A stretch of DNA of 35,931 bases, taken from positions 1-35,931 of the forward strand of contig JAISFF010000008.1 in NCBI GenBank assembly GCA_031263725.1. The letters run 5' to 3'. Below the pieces are notes generated by a model. It ran no database searches, was not told the origin of the DNA, and saw nothing but the letters and a program-made list of their open reading frames with translations. Both the position numbers and the translations under genes were made by a program. Positions 15,815 to 25,987 of the stretch are shown here, piece after piece. Source of the stretch: Lysobacteraceae bacterium (GTDB lineage Bacteria > Pseudomonadota > Gammaproteobacteria > Xanthomonadales > Xanthomonadaceae). The stretch's first letter is position 1, and every line of letters begins with the position of its first letter.

Positions 15815-18265
15815 ATGCTCAATCTCGCCGAATATCGCCAGCGTCCGGCCTTGCTCGCCGATTGGCTGCCGTGGGCCGGCCTGGTCGCGCCCGGCGTCGT
15901 GCTGAACAAGGACGGAAGTTTCCAGCGCACAGCACGGTTCCGCGGTCCCGACCTCGACAGCGCAACGCAGGGCGAACTGGTCGCTACCACCGCGCGCCTG
16001 AACAACGCGCTGCGCCGGCTCGGAGCCGGCTGGGCGCTGTTCATCGAAGCCGAGCGCCGGGCCGCGGCGGACTATCCGCATTCGGAGTTTCCTGAACCGC
16101 TGTCGTGGCTGGTGGACGAAGAACGCCGCGCGACCTTCGAGGATTCGGGCAACCACTTCGAGAGCGGCTACCACCTCACGCTGCAATACCTGCCGCCGGA
16201 GGAATCCCGTGCCCGTGCGGCCAAGCTGTTGTACGAGAACACGCCGACCGCCGGCGTGGACTGGCGCGAACGCCTGACCGCGTTCATCGCGGAAACCGGC
16301 CGCATCTTCGATTTGCTCGACGGCGTTATGCCGGAAATCGACTGGCTCGATGACGCCGAAACGCTGACCTATCTGCACGCGACCGTCTCAACGCGACGCT
16401 ATCGCCTCGGCGTGCCGGCCGTGCCGTTCCATCTTGACGCGCTGCTGGCCGACATGCCGCTGATCGGTGGCCTCGCGCCGATGCTGGGCGACGCGCACCT
16501 GCGCGTCGTGACGGTGCGCGGATTTCCGACCTCGACCTGGCCGGGGATTCTGGACGACCTCAACCGGCTGGGCTTCGCCTACCGCTGGAGCACTCGCTTC
16601 CTCTGCATGGATAAGTCGGAGGCCGAAAAGGAACTCGGCCGCCTGCGCCGCCAATGGTTCGTCAAGCGCAAGAACGTCTTGACCTTGCTGCGCGAAACGA
16701 TCTTCCAGCAGGAAAGCCCGCTGGTCGATACCGACGCCGGCAACAAGGCGGCCGACGCTGACGCCGCGATGCAGGAGCTGGGCAGCGATCAAGTTGCCTT
16801 CGGCTTCGTCACCGCGACCGTGACGGTGCTCGATGCCGACGCCGACACGGCCGACGAGAAGCTGCGCATGGTGGAGCGCGCGATTCAGAGTCGCGGTTTC
16901 GTGACCATCCCCGAAACCCTCAACTCCGTGGAAGCGTGGCTGTCGTCGATCCCCGGCAATGCCTACGCCAATGTGCGTCAGCCCATCATCTCCACGCTGA
17001 ACCTGGCGCACCTGATGCCAGTGTCGGCGGTGTGGGCCGGGCCGGAGAAGAACGACCACCTCGACGGCCCGCCGCTGATCGTCACTCGCACCGAAGGGGC
17101 GACACCGTTCCGGTTGGTGACGCACATCGGCGACGTGGGCCACACGCTGGTCGCCGGCCCGACCGGCATGGGCAAGTCCGTCCTGCTCGCCACGCTGGCG
17201 ATGCAGTTCCGGCGTTATCCCGGTTCGCGCATCTTTGCATTCGATATGGGCCGCTCGATGCGCGCAACGGCGCTCGGTTTGGGCGGCGAGTATTACGACC
17301 TCGGCGCCGATGGCGCGATCGCGTTCCAGCCGCTCGCGCGCATCGACCATGAGGGTCATCGCACCTGGGCCGCAGAATGGGTCGAAGGCCGCTTGTCGCA
17401 CGAAGGCGTTGCTCTCGGACCCGACGAGAAGGCGGCTGTATGGTCGGCGCTCGGCAGCCTCGCCGGCGCGCCGCTCGAACAGCGCACGCTCACGGGCCTG
17501 TCGGTGCTGCTCCAATCGAACGCGCTGCGCCAGGCGCTCGCGCCTTACGTGCTCGGTGGCGCGCACGGCAAGCTGCTCGATGCCGACCGCGACCGGCTTG
17601 GCTCGGCCGACGTGCAGTGCTTCGAGATGGAGGAGCTGATGCACAGCAAGGCGGCGGTGCTGGCCGTGCTGGGCTATCTGTTCGCGCGCTTCGAGGCGCG
17701 TTTCGACGGCGCGCCGACGCTGCTGATCCTCGACGAATCGTGGCTGTTCCTCGATGACCCGGTGTTTGCGGCGCGCATCCGCCAGTGGCTCAAGACGCTA
17801 CGCAAGAAGAACGTCAGCGTCATCTTCGCCACGCAGTCGCTCGCGGACATCAAGGATTCGACCATCGCGCCGGCGATCATCGAGAGCTGCGCCAGCCGCA
17901 TATTCCTGCCGAACCCGCAGGCCACCGAGCCGCAGATTCGCACGATCTACGAAGGCTTCGGCCTCAACAACCGGCAAATCGAGATCGTCGCCACCGCGCA
18001 GCCCAAGCGCGACTACTACTACCAATCCCGAGCCGGCAATCGGCTGTTCGACCTCGACCTGGGGCCGGTCGCGCTCGCGTTCGCGGGCACCTCGACGCCC
18101 CAAGACCAGCGCGCCATCGACGACGTGCTGACCAACGCCGGAGCACCGGACTTCGCCGGCGCCTGGCTGCGCCACCGCGGCCTCGATTGGGCGGCCGACC
18201 TGCTGCCGTCCGCGCCATCCGCCGCGTCCTTCCTCGCTCCCCAACCACAGGAGATTTCGCCATGA
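15815..18265 (+). CDS. TrbE, VirB4 ATPase
   Basis: TrbE (816 residues) is the largest ATPase of the transfer channel and is needed for pilus assembly and substrate movement. The N-terminal CagE/TrbE/VirB domain occupies about residues 1-400. Walker A is AGPTGMGKS (Lys454). Walker B is LLILDESWLFLDD (Asp640), followed by NVSVIFATQSLADIKDS. Every motif is intact and the length is normal. GGGGAG lies before the ATG. The stop overlaps trbJ as ATGA. Confidence 0.96.
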   Translation: MLNLAEYRQRPALLADWLPWAGLVAPGVVLNKDGSFQRTARFRGPDLDSATQGELVATTARLNNALRRLGAGWALFIEAERRAAADYPHSEFPEPLSWLVDEERRATFEDSGNHFESGYHLTLQYLPPEESRARAAKLLYENTPTAGVDWRERLTAFIAETGRIFDLLDGVMPEIDWLDDAETLTYLHATVSTRRYRLGVPAVPFHLDALLADMPLIGGLAPMLGDAHLRVVTVRGFPTSTWPGILDDLNRLGFAYRWSTRFLCMDKSEAEKELGRLRRQWFVKRKNVLTLLRETIFQQESPLVDTDAGNKAADADAAMQELGSDQVAFGFVTATVTVLDADADTADEKLRMVERAIQSRGFVTIPETLNSVEAWLSSIPGNAYANVRQPIISTLNLAHLMPVSAVWAGPEKNDHLDGPPLIVTRTEGATPFRLVTHIGDVGHTLVAGPTGMGKSVLLATLAMQFRRYPGSRIFAFDMGRSMRATALGLGGEYYDLGADGAIAFQPLARIDHEGHRTWAAEWVEGRLSHEGVALGPDEKAAVWSALGSLAGAPLEQRTLTGLSVLLQSNALRQALAPYVLGGAHGKLLDADRDRLGSADVQCFEMEELMHSKAAVLAVLGYLFARFEARFDGAPTLLILDESWLFLDDPVFAARIRQWLKTLRKKNVSVIFATQSLADIKDSTIAPAIIESCASRIFLPNPQATEPQIRTIYEGFGLNNRQIEIVATAQPKRDYYYQSRAGNRLFDLDLGPVALAFAGTSTPQDQRAIDDVLTNAGAPDFAGAWLRHRGLDWAADLLPSAPSAASFLAPQPQEISP

Positions 18266-18990
18266 AGATTCGCCTTCTCGCCCTCGCTGTCGCGGCGTTC
18301 ATCGGCGTCATGTCGGCCGCGCACGCGCAATGGGCCGTCATCGACGTGACCAACCTCGTGCAGAACACGATGACCGCCGCGCGCACGCTGGAACAGATCA
18401 ACAACCAGGTCAGGCAACTCCAGAACCAAGCGCAGTCGCTGATAAATCAGGCTCGCAACCTGGAGAGCCTGCCGTTCAACGTGGTCAACCAGTTGCGCAC
18501 GAACCTGGCGACCACCCAACAGCTCATCACACAGGCGCAAGGGCTGGCGTTCCAGGTGCAGAGCATGGATCAGCAGTTCGCGCAGTTGTACCCACAGCAG
18601 TACGCCGCGACCGTGAGCGGTAATCAGATGTACCAGGACGCGCACCAGCGTTGGCAGAACACGCTCAACGGCTTGCAGACCGCAATGCAAATGCAGGCAC
18701 AGGTGTCTCAGAACGTGACTACCGACGAAGGGGTGCTGACCGATCTCGTGGGGCAGAGCCAGTCCGCGACTGGCGCGCTGCAAGCAATGCAGGCGACCAA
18801 CCAGCTTCTCGCCTTGCAGGCCAAGCAGTCCATCCAGACGCAACAGCTCCAGCTCACGCAGGGGCGCGCGGCGTCGCTGGAACTGGCGCGGCAAGCGGCG
18901 GCCATCGAACAGGGCCGCGTCATCACGCAGCGTTTCCTCGGCACTGGCACGCCGTACACGCCGCAGTCCGTGAACTTCTACGGCAACTGA
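18262..18990 (+). CDS. TrbJ, VirB5-like pilus-tip protein
   Basis: TrbJ (242 residues) is a periplasmic/pilus-associated component. A signal peptide (residues 1-22, ending SAAHA) precedes a long glutamine-rich helical region. That region has coiled-coil character (LEQINNQVRQLQNQAQSLINQ) and continues to a second helical stretch (LLALQAKQSIQTQQLQLTQGR). In IncP it is essential for mating-pair formation and is linked to entry exclusion together with TrbK. The next gene is a TrbK-like lipoprotein, matching that pairing. Confidence 0.93.
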   Translation: MKIRLLALAVAAFIGVMSAAHAQWAVIDVTNLVQNTMTAARTLEQINNQVRQLQNQAQSLINQARNLESLPFNVVNQLRTNLATTQQLITQAQGLAFQVQSMDQQFAQLYPQQYAATVSGNQMYQDAHQRWQNTLNGLQTAMQMQAQVSQNVTTDEGVLTDLVGQSQSATGALQAMQATNQLLALQAKQSIQTQQLQLTQGRAASLELARQAAAIEQGRVITQRFLGTGTPYTPQSVNFYGN

Positions 18991-19001
18991 CGGACACGGC
19001 C

Positions 19002-19295
19002 ATGAAGCCCGCGCTTGCCTTGTTCGCCTTCGCGTGCCTGCTGGTCGGCTGCGACCGGCCGCAGGCGTTGTCGGTCGATGCCCTGGCCGCCGACCCGGCG
19101 CGGCTGCACGCGCTGCGTGCGCAGTGCCGGCATGGCGAACGTGACGGCGCTTTCTGCGCGCAGGTCGGCCAAGCCGACTTGCGCCGCTTCCTCTCCGGGC
19201 AGGCCGGCCCGGACGAATACCAGACGCTCGCCGACCTGCCGCCGATCCCGGCCAGTTTCGACGGCCCCGACGCGCCAACGGAGCAGCGGCCATGA
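19002..19295 (+). CDS. EexN/TrbK-like entry-exclusion lipoprotein (copy 2)
   Basis: A 97-residue lipoprotein with signal peptide MKPALALFAFACLLVGC; lipobox LVGC, Cys17. The mature start SVDALAADPARLHALRAQCRHGERDGAFCAQV follows the same pattern as copy 1 at 11194: a V.ALAA.P.RL..LR.QC core and a second cysteine. The two are therefore paralogues. Its place between trbJ and trbL is that of trbK, the entry-exclusion lipoprotein of IncP plasmids. It is 11 bp after trbJ and overlaps trbL by ATGA. Confidence 0.87.
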   Translation: MKPALALFAFACLLVGCDRPQALSVDALAADPARLHALRAQCRHGERDGAFCAQVGQADLRRFLSGQAGPDEYQTLADLPPIPASFDGPDAPTEQRP

Positions 19296-20656
19296 ACGAC
19301 GTTTCGATCATCGACCATTTCCTCAACGTCTTTTCCGCCTACATCGACTCCGGTTTCGGCCTGCTGCGCGGCGAAGTCGGATTCCTGACCGCAACGCTGG
19401 TGGTGATCGACATGACGCTCGCCGGGTTGTATTGGGCGCTCGGCCACGCCACCGGCCAAGGCGAAGACGTGATGGCGAAGCTCATCCGCAAGGTGCTCTA
19501 CGTCGGCGCCTTCGCCTACATCATCGGCAACTTCAACATGCTTGCCGGCATCGTGTTCCGGTCGTTCGCGGGCCTCGGCCTCACGGCCACCGGCTCGGCC
19601 GTGAGCATGGAGACGTTCCTACAACCGGGGCATCTCGCCAAGACCGGCATCGACGCCGGTATGCCGATCCTCGAACAGATAAGCGACATGGCGGGCTTTC
19701 CCGAGGTGTTCATCAACATCACGCCCATCGTCGTGATGTTCCTCGCCTGGCTGACCGTCATCGTTTGCTTCTTCGTGCTCGCGGTGCAGCTTTTCATCAC
19801 GCTGATCGAGTTCAAGCTGACCACGCTGGCCGGCTTCGTGCTGGTGCCGTTCGCGCTCTGGAACAAGACCGCGTTCCTCGCCGAAAAGGTACTCGGCAAC
19901 GTGGTGTCGTCTGGCATCAAGGTGCTGGTGCTGGCCGTCATCGTCGGCATCGGTACGGGCCTGTTCGCGGAGTTCCCGACGACGCCGGCGGAACCATCCA
20001 TCGACCATGCGCTGGTCGTGATGCTGGCTTCGCTCGCCATGCTCGCGCTCGGCATCTACGGGCCTGGCATCGCCACCGGCCTCGTGTCCGGCGCGCCGCA
20101 GCTCGGCGCGGGCGCGATGGCCGGCGCGGCGCTGGGCGCCGCCGGAACCGCCGTCGCTATCGGTGCTGCTGCAACCGGCGTTGGCGGTGCCGTGGCCGCT
20201 GGCGCGCGCATGGCGCCGGCTGCGGCCAGTGCGATCGGCAGCGGCGCACGGGCCGCCGCTTCGACGGCCGGCAGCGCACGGTCGGCGTTCCAAGCCGGCT
20301 CGGCTGCGGCGGGTGGCGGCTTCAGAGGCGCCGCCGCAGGCGTGGGCAACGTCGCGCGGACGGGCGCGCAGGCCGCCGGGCAGCGAGTCGCCGCCGGCGC
20401 ACGCGCATTCGGCGAGCGGGTGGCCGGTGCATTCCGTGGCGAAGGTGGCGCGGCTGCCGGCGCGTCCACCGAAGCGGGCGCATCCAGCGCCAGCTCCACC
20501 TCGGCTGCCACCAACCAAGAGCAACCCGCCTGGGCTAAGCGCCTGCATCGTCGCCAGCAGATCGCCCACGCGGCGACCACCGCCGCGCACACGCTGCGCG
20601 GCGGGGACGGCGGCGGTTCGGCACAAGGCCCAAGCCTGGGCGATTCCGATTCTTGA
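19292..20656 (+). CDS. TrbL, polytopic VirB6-like channel protein
   Basis: TrbL (454 residues) forms part of the inner-membrane pore. The first ~270 residues contain five to six hydrophobic segments, including VGFLTATLVVIDMTLAGLYW-, IVVMFLAWLTVIVCFFVLAV- and VVMLASLAMLALGIYGPGIA-like spans. From about residue 270 the sequence changes to a low-complexity alanine/glycine-rich, mostly hydrophilic tail. This tail normally varies in length between related elements. It overlaps the upstream lipoprotein gene by ATGA and precedes trbF by 12 bp. Confidence 0.93.
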   Translation: MNDVSIIDHFLNVFSAYIDSGFGLLRGEVGFLTATLVVIDMTLAGLYWALGHATGQGEDVMAKLIRKVLYVGAFAYIIGNFNMLAGIVFRSFAGLGLTATGSAVSMETFLQPGHLAKTGIDAGMPILEQISDMAGFPEVFINITPIVVMFLAWLTVIVCFFVLAVQLFITLIEFKLTTLAGFVLVPFALWNKTAFLAEKVLGNVVSSGIKVLVLAVIVGIGTGLFAEFPTTPAEPSIDHALVVMLASLAMLALGIYGPGIATGLVSGAPQLGAGAMAGAALGAAGTAVAIGAAATGVGGAVAAGARMAPAAASAIGSGARAAASTAGSARSAFQAGSAAAGGGFRGAAAGVGNVARTGAQAAGQRVAAGARAFGERVAGAFRGEGGAAAGASTEAGASSASSTSAATNQEQPAWAKRLHRRQQIAHAATTAAHTLRGGDGGGSAQGPSLGDSDS

Positions 20657-20668
20657 GGAGAACGAGCC

Positions 20669-21373
20669 ATGCGATTCAAGCGACCGCGGGTGCGCTACGC
20701 CGACACGCCGCAGCCTGCCACCCCGTATCAAGCCGCCGCGCAGGCGTGGGATGAGCGCATCGGCTCGGCCCGCGTGCAGGCGAAGAACTGGCGCTTCATG
20801 GCCTTCGGCTGTCTCGCGCTCGCGCTGCTGATGGCTGGCGGCCTGGTCTGGCGCTCGGCGCAGTCCATCGTCACGCCCTACGTCGTGGAGGTGGACAAGA
20901 CCGGCGAAGTGCGCACGGTCGGCGAAGCCGCCACGCCGTACCGGCCGGCGGATGCGCAGATCGCTTTCCACCTCGCGCACTTCATCACGCTGGTTCGCTC
21001 GCTGTCCATCGACCCGATCGTGGTTCGGCAGAACTGGCTCGACGCCTACGACTACACCACGGACAAGGGCGCCGTCGTGCTCAACGACTACGCCAGCAAG
21101 AACGATCCTTTCGCCCGCGTCGGCAAGGAATCGGTGACGGTGCAGATCACCAGCGTCACGCGCGCCAGCGATTCGTCGTTCAACGTGCGTTGGACGGAAC
21201 AGCGGTTTGCCAACGGCGCACCCACCGGCACCGAACGCTGGAACGCCGTGGTGTCCATCGTCCTGCAAACCCCGCGCACCGAGCAGCGGCTGCGCAAGAA
21301 CCCGCTGGGTATCTACGTCAACGGCCTGTCGTGGAGCCGCGAACTTGATGCGTCCGAAGGAGCCAAGCCATGA
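20669..21373 (+). CDS. TrbF, VirB8-like protein
   Basis: TrbF (234 residues) is an inner-membrane scaffold with a short cytoplasmic N-terminus, one membrane anchor at about 51-69 (FMAFGCLALALLMAGGLVW) and a periplasmic VirB8-fold domain. Conserved stretches are TPYVVEVDKTGEV, VRTVGEAATPYRP and ENP-type LRKNPLGIYVNGLSW near the end. GAGGAG precedes the ATG. The stop overlaps trbG as ATGA. Confidence 0.94.
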   Translation: MRFKRPRVRYADTPQPATPYQAAAQAWDERIGSARVQAKNWRFMAFGCLALALLMAGGLVWRSAQSIVTPYVVEVDKTGEVRTVGEAATPYRPADAQIAFHLAHFITLVRSLSIDPIVVRQNWLDAYDYTTDKGAVVLNDYASKNDPFARVGKESVTVQITSVTRASDSSFNVRWTEQRFANGAPTGTERWNAVVSIVLQTPRTEQRLRKNPLGIYVNGLSWSRELDASEGAKP

Positions 21374-22359
21374 ACTTGCATTTCCGTATTTACGCTTTCG
21401 TGTTGACCCTGGCGGCCGTGTCGGGCTGCGCCTCGCAGGGCAAGCCGCCGCCGCACATCTCGCTCGACGAGCCAGTGCAGGCGCAGCCGCAGCCCGAACC
21501 GCCCAAGCCGGTCGAAGTGGTGGAGGTGCCGAAGGTGCTGCCGATGCCGGCGCAGATGAAGCTGCTGCCTTCAGGTGACGACGCCAAGCCTGCGCCGGAA
21601 CCGGCCGATGAAACCGCTCGTGTGTCGCGCGCCAATGCCGAGGCGCGCATGGCTCCCACGCGCGAGGGCTACGTCAACGCGATCCAGGTCTGGCCCTTCA
21701 CCGATGGCGCGCTGTATCAGGTCTATGCCGCGCCGGGGCGCGTGACCGTGATTTCGCTCCAGCCCGGCGAGGAACTGGTGACGGTCGCCGCCGGCGACAC
21801 GGTGCGCTGGATCGTCGGCGACACATCCAGCGGCGCTGGCGACGCGCTGCGCGTCAACGTGCTGGTGAAGCCGATCCGATCGGGCCTCAAGACGAACGTG
21901 GTCATCACCACGAGCCGGCGCACCTACCTGATCGAGCTAACCTCGACGGACAAGGCATGGATGGCGTCGGTGTCGTGGGAGTACCCGAAAGACCGGATGC
22001 TCGCCTTGCAGCGTCAGGATCGGGCGGCGCAAGCGGCCGCGCCGATCGACGCCGGCCTGTCGCTGGAAAAGATCCGCTTCCGCTACGCAATCAGCGGCAG
22101 CAATCCACCGTGGAAGCCGCTGCGCGCCTTCGACGACGGCGAGAAGGTCTACATCCAGTTTCCGCCCGGCATCGCCCAAGGCGACCTGCCGCCGCTGTTC
22201 GTCATCGGCGCGCAGGGTGACGGCCAACTCGTCAACTACCGCTTCCGTGCGCCGTACTACATCGTGGATCGGCTGTTCGGCGCCGCCGAACTGCGCCTGG
22301 GCGGCGACAAGGGCGACGTGGTGCGCATCGAGCGCACAGATGGCACACGGGGGAACTGA
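21370..22359 (+). CDS. TrbG, VirB9-like lipoprotein
   Basis: TrbG (329 residues) lines the outer-membrane core of the channel with TrbI. It begins with a lipoprotein signal (lipobox VSGC, Cys20) and a proline-rich linker (residues 25-75). The VirB9/CagX domain follows, with YVNAIQVWPFTDGALYQVYAAPGRVTVISLQPGEEL and a C-terminal part ending NYRFRAPYYIVDRLFGAAELRLG. This arrangement is standard for the family. trbI follows after 2 bp. Confidence 0.94.
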   Translation: MNLHFRIYAFVLTLAAVSGCASQGKPPPHISLDEPVQAQPQPEPPKPVEVVEVPKVLPMPAQMKLLPSGDDAKPAPEPADETARVSRANAEARMAPTREGYVNAIQVWPFTDGALYQVYAAPGRVTVISLQPGEELVTVAAGDTVRWIVGDTSSGAGDALRVNVLVKPIRSGLKTNVVITTSRRTYLIELTSTDKAWMASVSWEYPKDRMLALQRQDRAAQAAAPIDAGLSLEKIRFRYAISGSNPPWKPLRAFDDGEKVYIQFPPGIAQGDLPPLFVIGAQGDGQLVNYRFRAPYYIVDRLFGAAELRLGGDKGDVVRIERTDGTRGN

Positions 22360-22361
22360 CC

Positions 22362-23645
22362 ATGAGCCAGGACGAAACCCCGCACGTACCCATTCCCGAT
22401 GCTGCGCCGAAGGTGGCACCGGAGAATGTGGCGTTGCGCGCGCAGCCGCGGCCGGTGACGCGCCTCAACCGGCGCACGCTGGCAATGCTGGGAGGCGGCC
22501 TTGCTGCCGCCGTACTCGGTGCCACGCTTTGGTCATTGCAGCCGAAGCACCAGCGAGGCAACAACGATGCGACCGAGCTTTACAACGTCGATCGCGTGGC
22601 GAAGTCCGAAGAACTCAACCAGCTTCCCACCGACTACACCAAGTTGCCGCAGAAGGTGCCGGAGCTGGGGCCGCCGCTGCCGGGAGACTTGGGGCCGGCC
22701 ATCGTCAAATCACAGCCGCCCGTGGTGGCCAACTACGCGCCATCCGGCCAGGATGCGGCAGCAGCCGAACGCGATGCGTTGCGCAAGGAGGCGGAAGCGG
22801 CGGCGGGTTCATCGGTGTTCTTCCGTTCCGGCAACCAGCGCGCCGCGGCTGCGCCCGCGCAGGCCGCTTCGGTCGTACCGGCATCCGGCCTGGCGGGCTT
22901 CGACCCGCAGGCCGCCGGGCCGGCTTCGACGGCGGCGCAGCCGGCCGACCCGACCGCCGTGCAAAACCGGCAAGACCAGAAAGAGGCGTTCCAGAAAGTT
23001 GGAACCGCAGAAACCCGTAATTCCGGCAACCTGCAAATGCCGGCCTCGCCGTATCAGGTCATGGCAGGAACGGTGATCGCGGCGGCGCTGGTGACGGGCA
23101 TCAAGTCCGACCTACCGGGTGACGTGATCGGCACGGTGACAGCGCCGGTGTACGACACGGCGACCGGACGCTATCTGCTGATCCCGCAGGGTTCGCGCAT
23201 CCTCGGCAAATACAACAGCCAGGTCGCCTACGGGCAGAGCCGCGTGCAGATCGTGTGGAACCGCATCATCCTGCCGGACACGTCTTCACTCACGCTCGAC
23301 AACCTGGTCGGTGCCGATCCGGCCGGCTATGCCGGTCTGGAGGATGGCGTCGATTGGCACTGGGGACGCATCTTGGCGGGTGCAGCTCTGTCCACCGTGT
23401 TGGGTGTGGGTTCCGAACTGGCTGTCTCCAATCAGGGGAACGTCAATGGCAACACCGTCATCGCCCTGCGGGACAGCGCGCAGGACACGGCCAATCAGGT
23501 CGGCCAGGAGTTCACACGCCGCAACCTCAACATCCAGCCGACGCTGATCGAGCGGCCGGGCTTGCCGGTCAGCATCATCGTCAACCGCGACTTGGTGCTG
23601 CGGCCGTACCAGCCGATGTTCTTCAACCGGGGGACTTCACAATGA
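22362..23645 (+). CDS. TrbI, VirB10-like protein
   Basis: TrbI (427 residues) spans from the inner membrane to the outer-membrane pore. One N-terminal membrane helix lies at about 41-60 (TLAMLGGGLAAAVLGATLWS). A proline-rich periplasmic linker follows, then the VirB10 beta-barrel domain from about residue 220 (SPYQVMAGTVIAAALVTGI, IPQGSRILGKYNSQVAYGQ). The C-terminus is LPVSIIVNRDLVLRPYQP, as expected. Its stop overlaps the DUF2274 gene by ATGA. Confidence 0.95.
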   Translation: MSQDETPHVPIPDAAPKVAPENVALRAQPRPVTRLNRRTLAMLGGGLAAAVLGATLWSLQPKHQRGNNDATELYNVDRVAKSEELNQLPTDYTKLPQKVPELGPPLPGDLGPAIVKSQPPVVANYAPSGQDAAAAERDALRKEAEAAAGSSVFFRSGNQRAAAAPAQAASVVPASGLAGFDPQAAGPASTAAQPADPTAVQNRQDQKEAFQKVGTAETRNSGNLQMPASPYQVMAGTVIAAALVTGIKSDLPGDVIGTVTAPVYDTATGRYLLIPQGSRILGKYNSQVAYGQSRVQIVWNRIILPDTSSLTLDNLVGADPAGYAGLEDGVDWHWGRILAGAALSTVLGVGSELAVSNQGNVNGNTVIALRDSAQDTANQVGQEFTRRNLNIQPTLIERPGLPVSIIVNRDLVLRPYQPMFFNRGTSQ

Positions 23646-23932
23646 GCGCGATGCGCAAGCTGCGGCTAGGGCCGCTGCCCAAGACCGAAAGCATCAGGCT
23701 GACGTTTGCGTGCCCGGCCACACTCAAGGCCGACCTCGACCGCTACGCGGCCATGCACGCGCAAACCTACGGCGACGCTGTCGATGCGACGACGCTGATC
23801 CCGCACATGCTGGAGGCGTTTATAGCCGGGGATCGGGGATTTAGGCGCCACGGCAAGAATGAGAAAGCCACTCCTGCGCAAGCGCCTGCGGCGGGTGCTC
23901 ACCCCGAAGGCGACTACGGCGGCTCGAAGTAG
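23642..23932 (+). CDS. DUF2274 domain-containing protein
   Basis: This 96-residue protein opens with the DUF2274 signature RKLRLGPLPKTESIRLTFACP and continues LKADLDRYAAMHAQTYGDAVDATTLIPHMLEAFI. It resembles a small RHH-like helical domain. DUF2274 is always found directly after trbI in trb-type ICEs and is the last gene of the operon; its function is not known. The C-terminal ~25 residues are Ala/Gly-rich and probably disordered. A degenerate second copy of its 3' half is found at 28533-28702, on the far side of the second cargo block. Confidence 0.88.
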   Translation: MSAMRKLRLGPLPKTESIRLTFACPATLKADLDRYAAMHAQTYGDAVDATTLIPHMLEAFIAGDRGFRRHGKNEKATPAQAPAAGAHPEGDYGGSK

Positions 23933-23994
23933 GTTCGCTATTCCGCAAGATCCGCCTATGTATTTTGGTACGGTGATGTTAATAAATCCGGCGA

Positions 23995-24888
23995 TCAGTC
24001 CAGGTAGTGCAAGGCTTCGCGCAACACCGTGAAGGCGGGTGAACTTTGTCGTCTGCTTGGGTAGTAGAGGTGATAGCCCGAATAGGGCGGGCACCAATCC
24101 GAAAGCACACGTATCAATCGACCCGCCTTGACGTGTGCCTGAACCAGATCTTCGGGCATATAGGCCAGTCCTAGTCCCTTGAGCGCGGCGTCCAGGCGCA
24201 TGGCGATGTTGTTGAAGACGAGTTGGCCTTCGACACGCACTTTCAGCTCTTCTCCCTTCTTCTCGAACTCCCAGGGAAAGATGCCGCCGTAGGTCGGCAG
24301 ACGGATGGTGATGCAGTTGTGCCGGACGAGATCGCGCGGAGTCTTGGGCCGCCGATGCCGAGCGAAGTAGTGCGGAGAACCGACCACGGCCATCCGCACA
24401 TCCGGCCCGATGCGCACCGCGATCATGTCCTTGGCGATCTGTTCGCCCAAGCGGACGCCGGCATCGTAGCCTTCGGCCACGATGTCCGTCAGACCGTAGT
24501 CCACGATGACTTCGATGTGGATGTCCGGGTGCTGCGGCAGGATTTTCGCAAGCGCGGGTTGCAGGACCGTGATCGCCGGGTGTTCGCCGGCCGTGATGCG
24601 CAACCTGCCCGCAGGCTTGTCCCGAAACTCGCTGAGCATCGCCAGCTCGGTGTCGATTTCCTCGAACCGGGGAGCGATCACGCGCAGCAGGTGCTCGCCC
24701 GCCTCCGTCGCGGAGACGCTGCGTGTCGTGCGCGCCAGGAGGCGGACGCCTAGCCGTTCTTCGAGTTGCCGCATGGCCCGGCTCAAAGCCGGCTGCGACA
24801 TGCCGAGCTTCGCCGCCGCTCGGGTAAAGCTGCGCTCCTGCGCAACGACCGAAAAGATCGCGAGCTGGTCATAGCGCTCGGTGGACAT
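23995..24888 (-). CDS. LysR-family transcriptional regulator
   Basis: The protein (297 residues) has an HTH (ERYDQLAIFSVVAQERSFTRAAAKLGMSQPALSRAMRQLEERLGVRLL) and a full effector-binding domain ending SGYHLYYPSRRQSSPAFTVLREAL. It belongs to the CrgA/AaeR-like group commonly divergent from oxidoreductases. It faces an aldo/keto reductase across a 93-bp gap, the usual arrangement for a LysR regulator and its target. The C-terminal half resembles the fragment at 4499-4963. The effector is unknown. Confidence 0.9.
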   Translation of the reverse strand: MSTERYDQLAIFSVVAQERSFTRAAAKLGMSQPALSRAMRQLEERLGVRLLARTTRSVSATEAGEHLLRVIAPRFEEIDTELAMLSEFRDKPAGRLRITAGEHPAITVLQPALAKILPQHPDIHIEVIVDYGLTDIVAEGYDAGVRLGEQIAKDMIAVRIGPDVRMAVVGSPHYFARHRRPKTPRDLVRHNCITIRLPTYGGIFPWEFEKKGEELKVRVEGQLVFNNIAMRLDAALKGLGLAYMPEDLVQAHVKAGRLIRVLSDWCPPYSGYHLYYPSRRQSSPAFTVLREALHYLD

Positions 24889-24954
24889 TTATCCGATCCA
24901 GTTATGAACCCTTTCCGATTATGCCATCTAGTGTCACGAATCGTTGAGGTCTAA

Positions 24955-25971
<1,017 letters not shown>

Positions 25972-25987
25972 GCCGGAAGCGGCCGCT

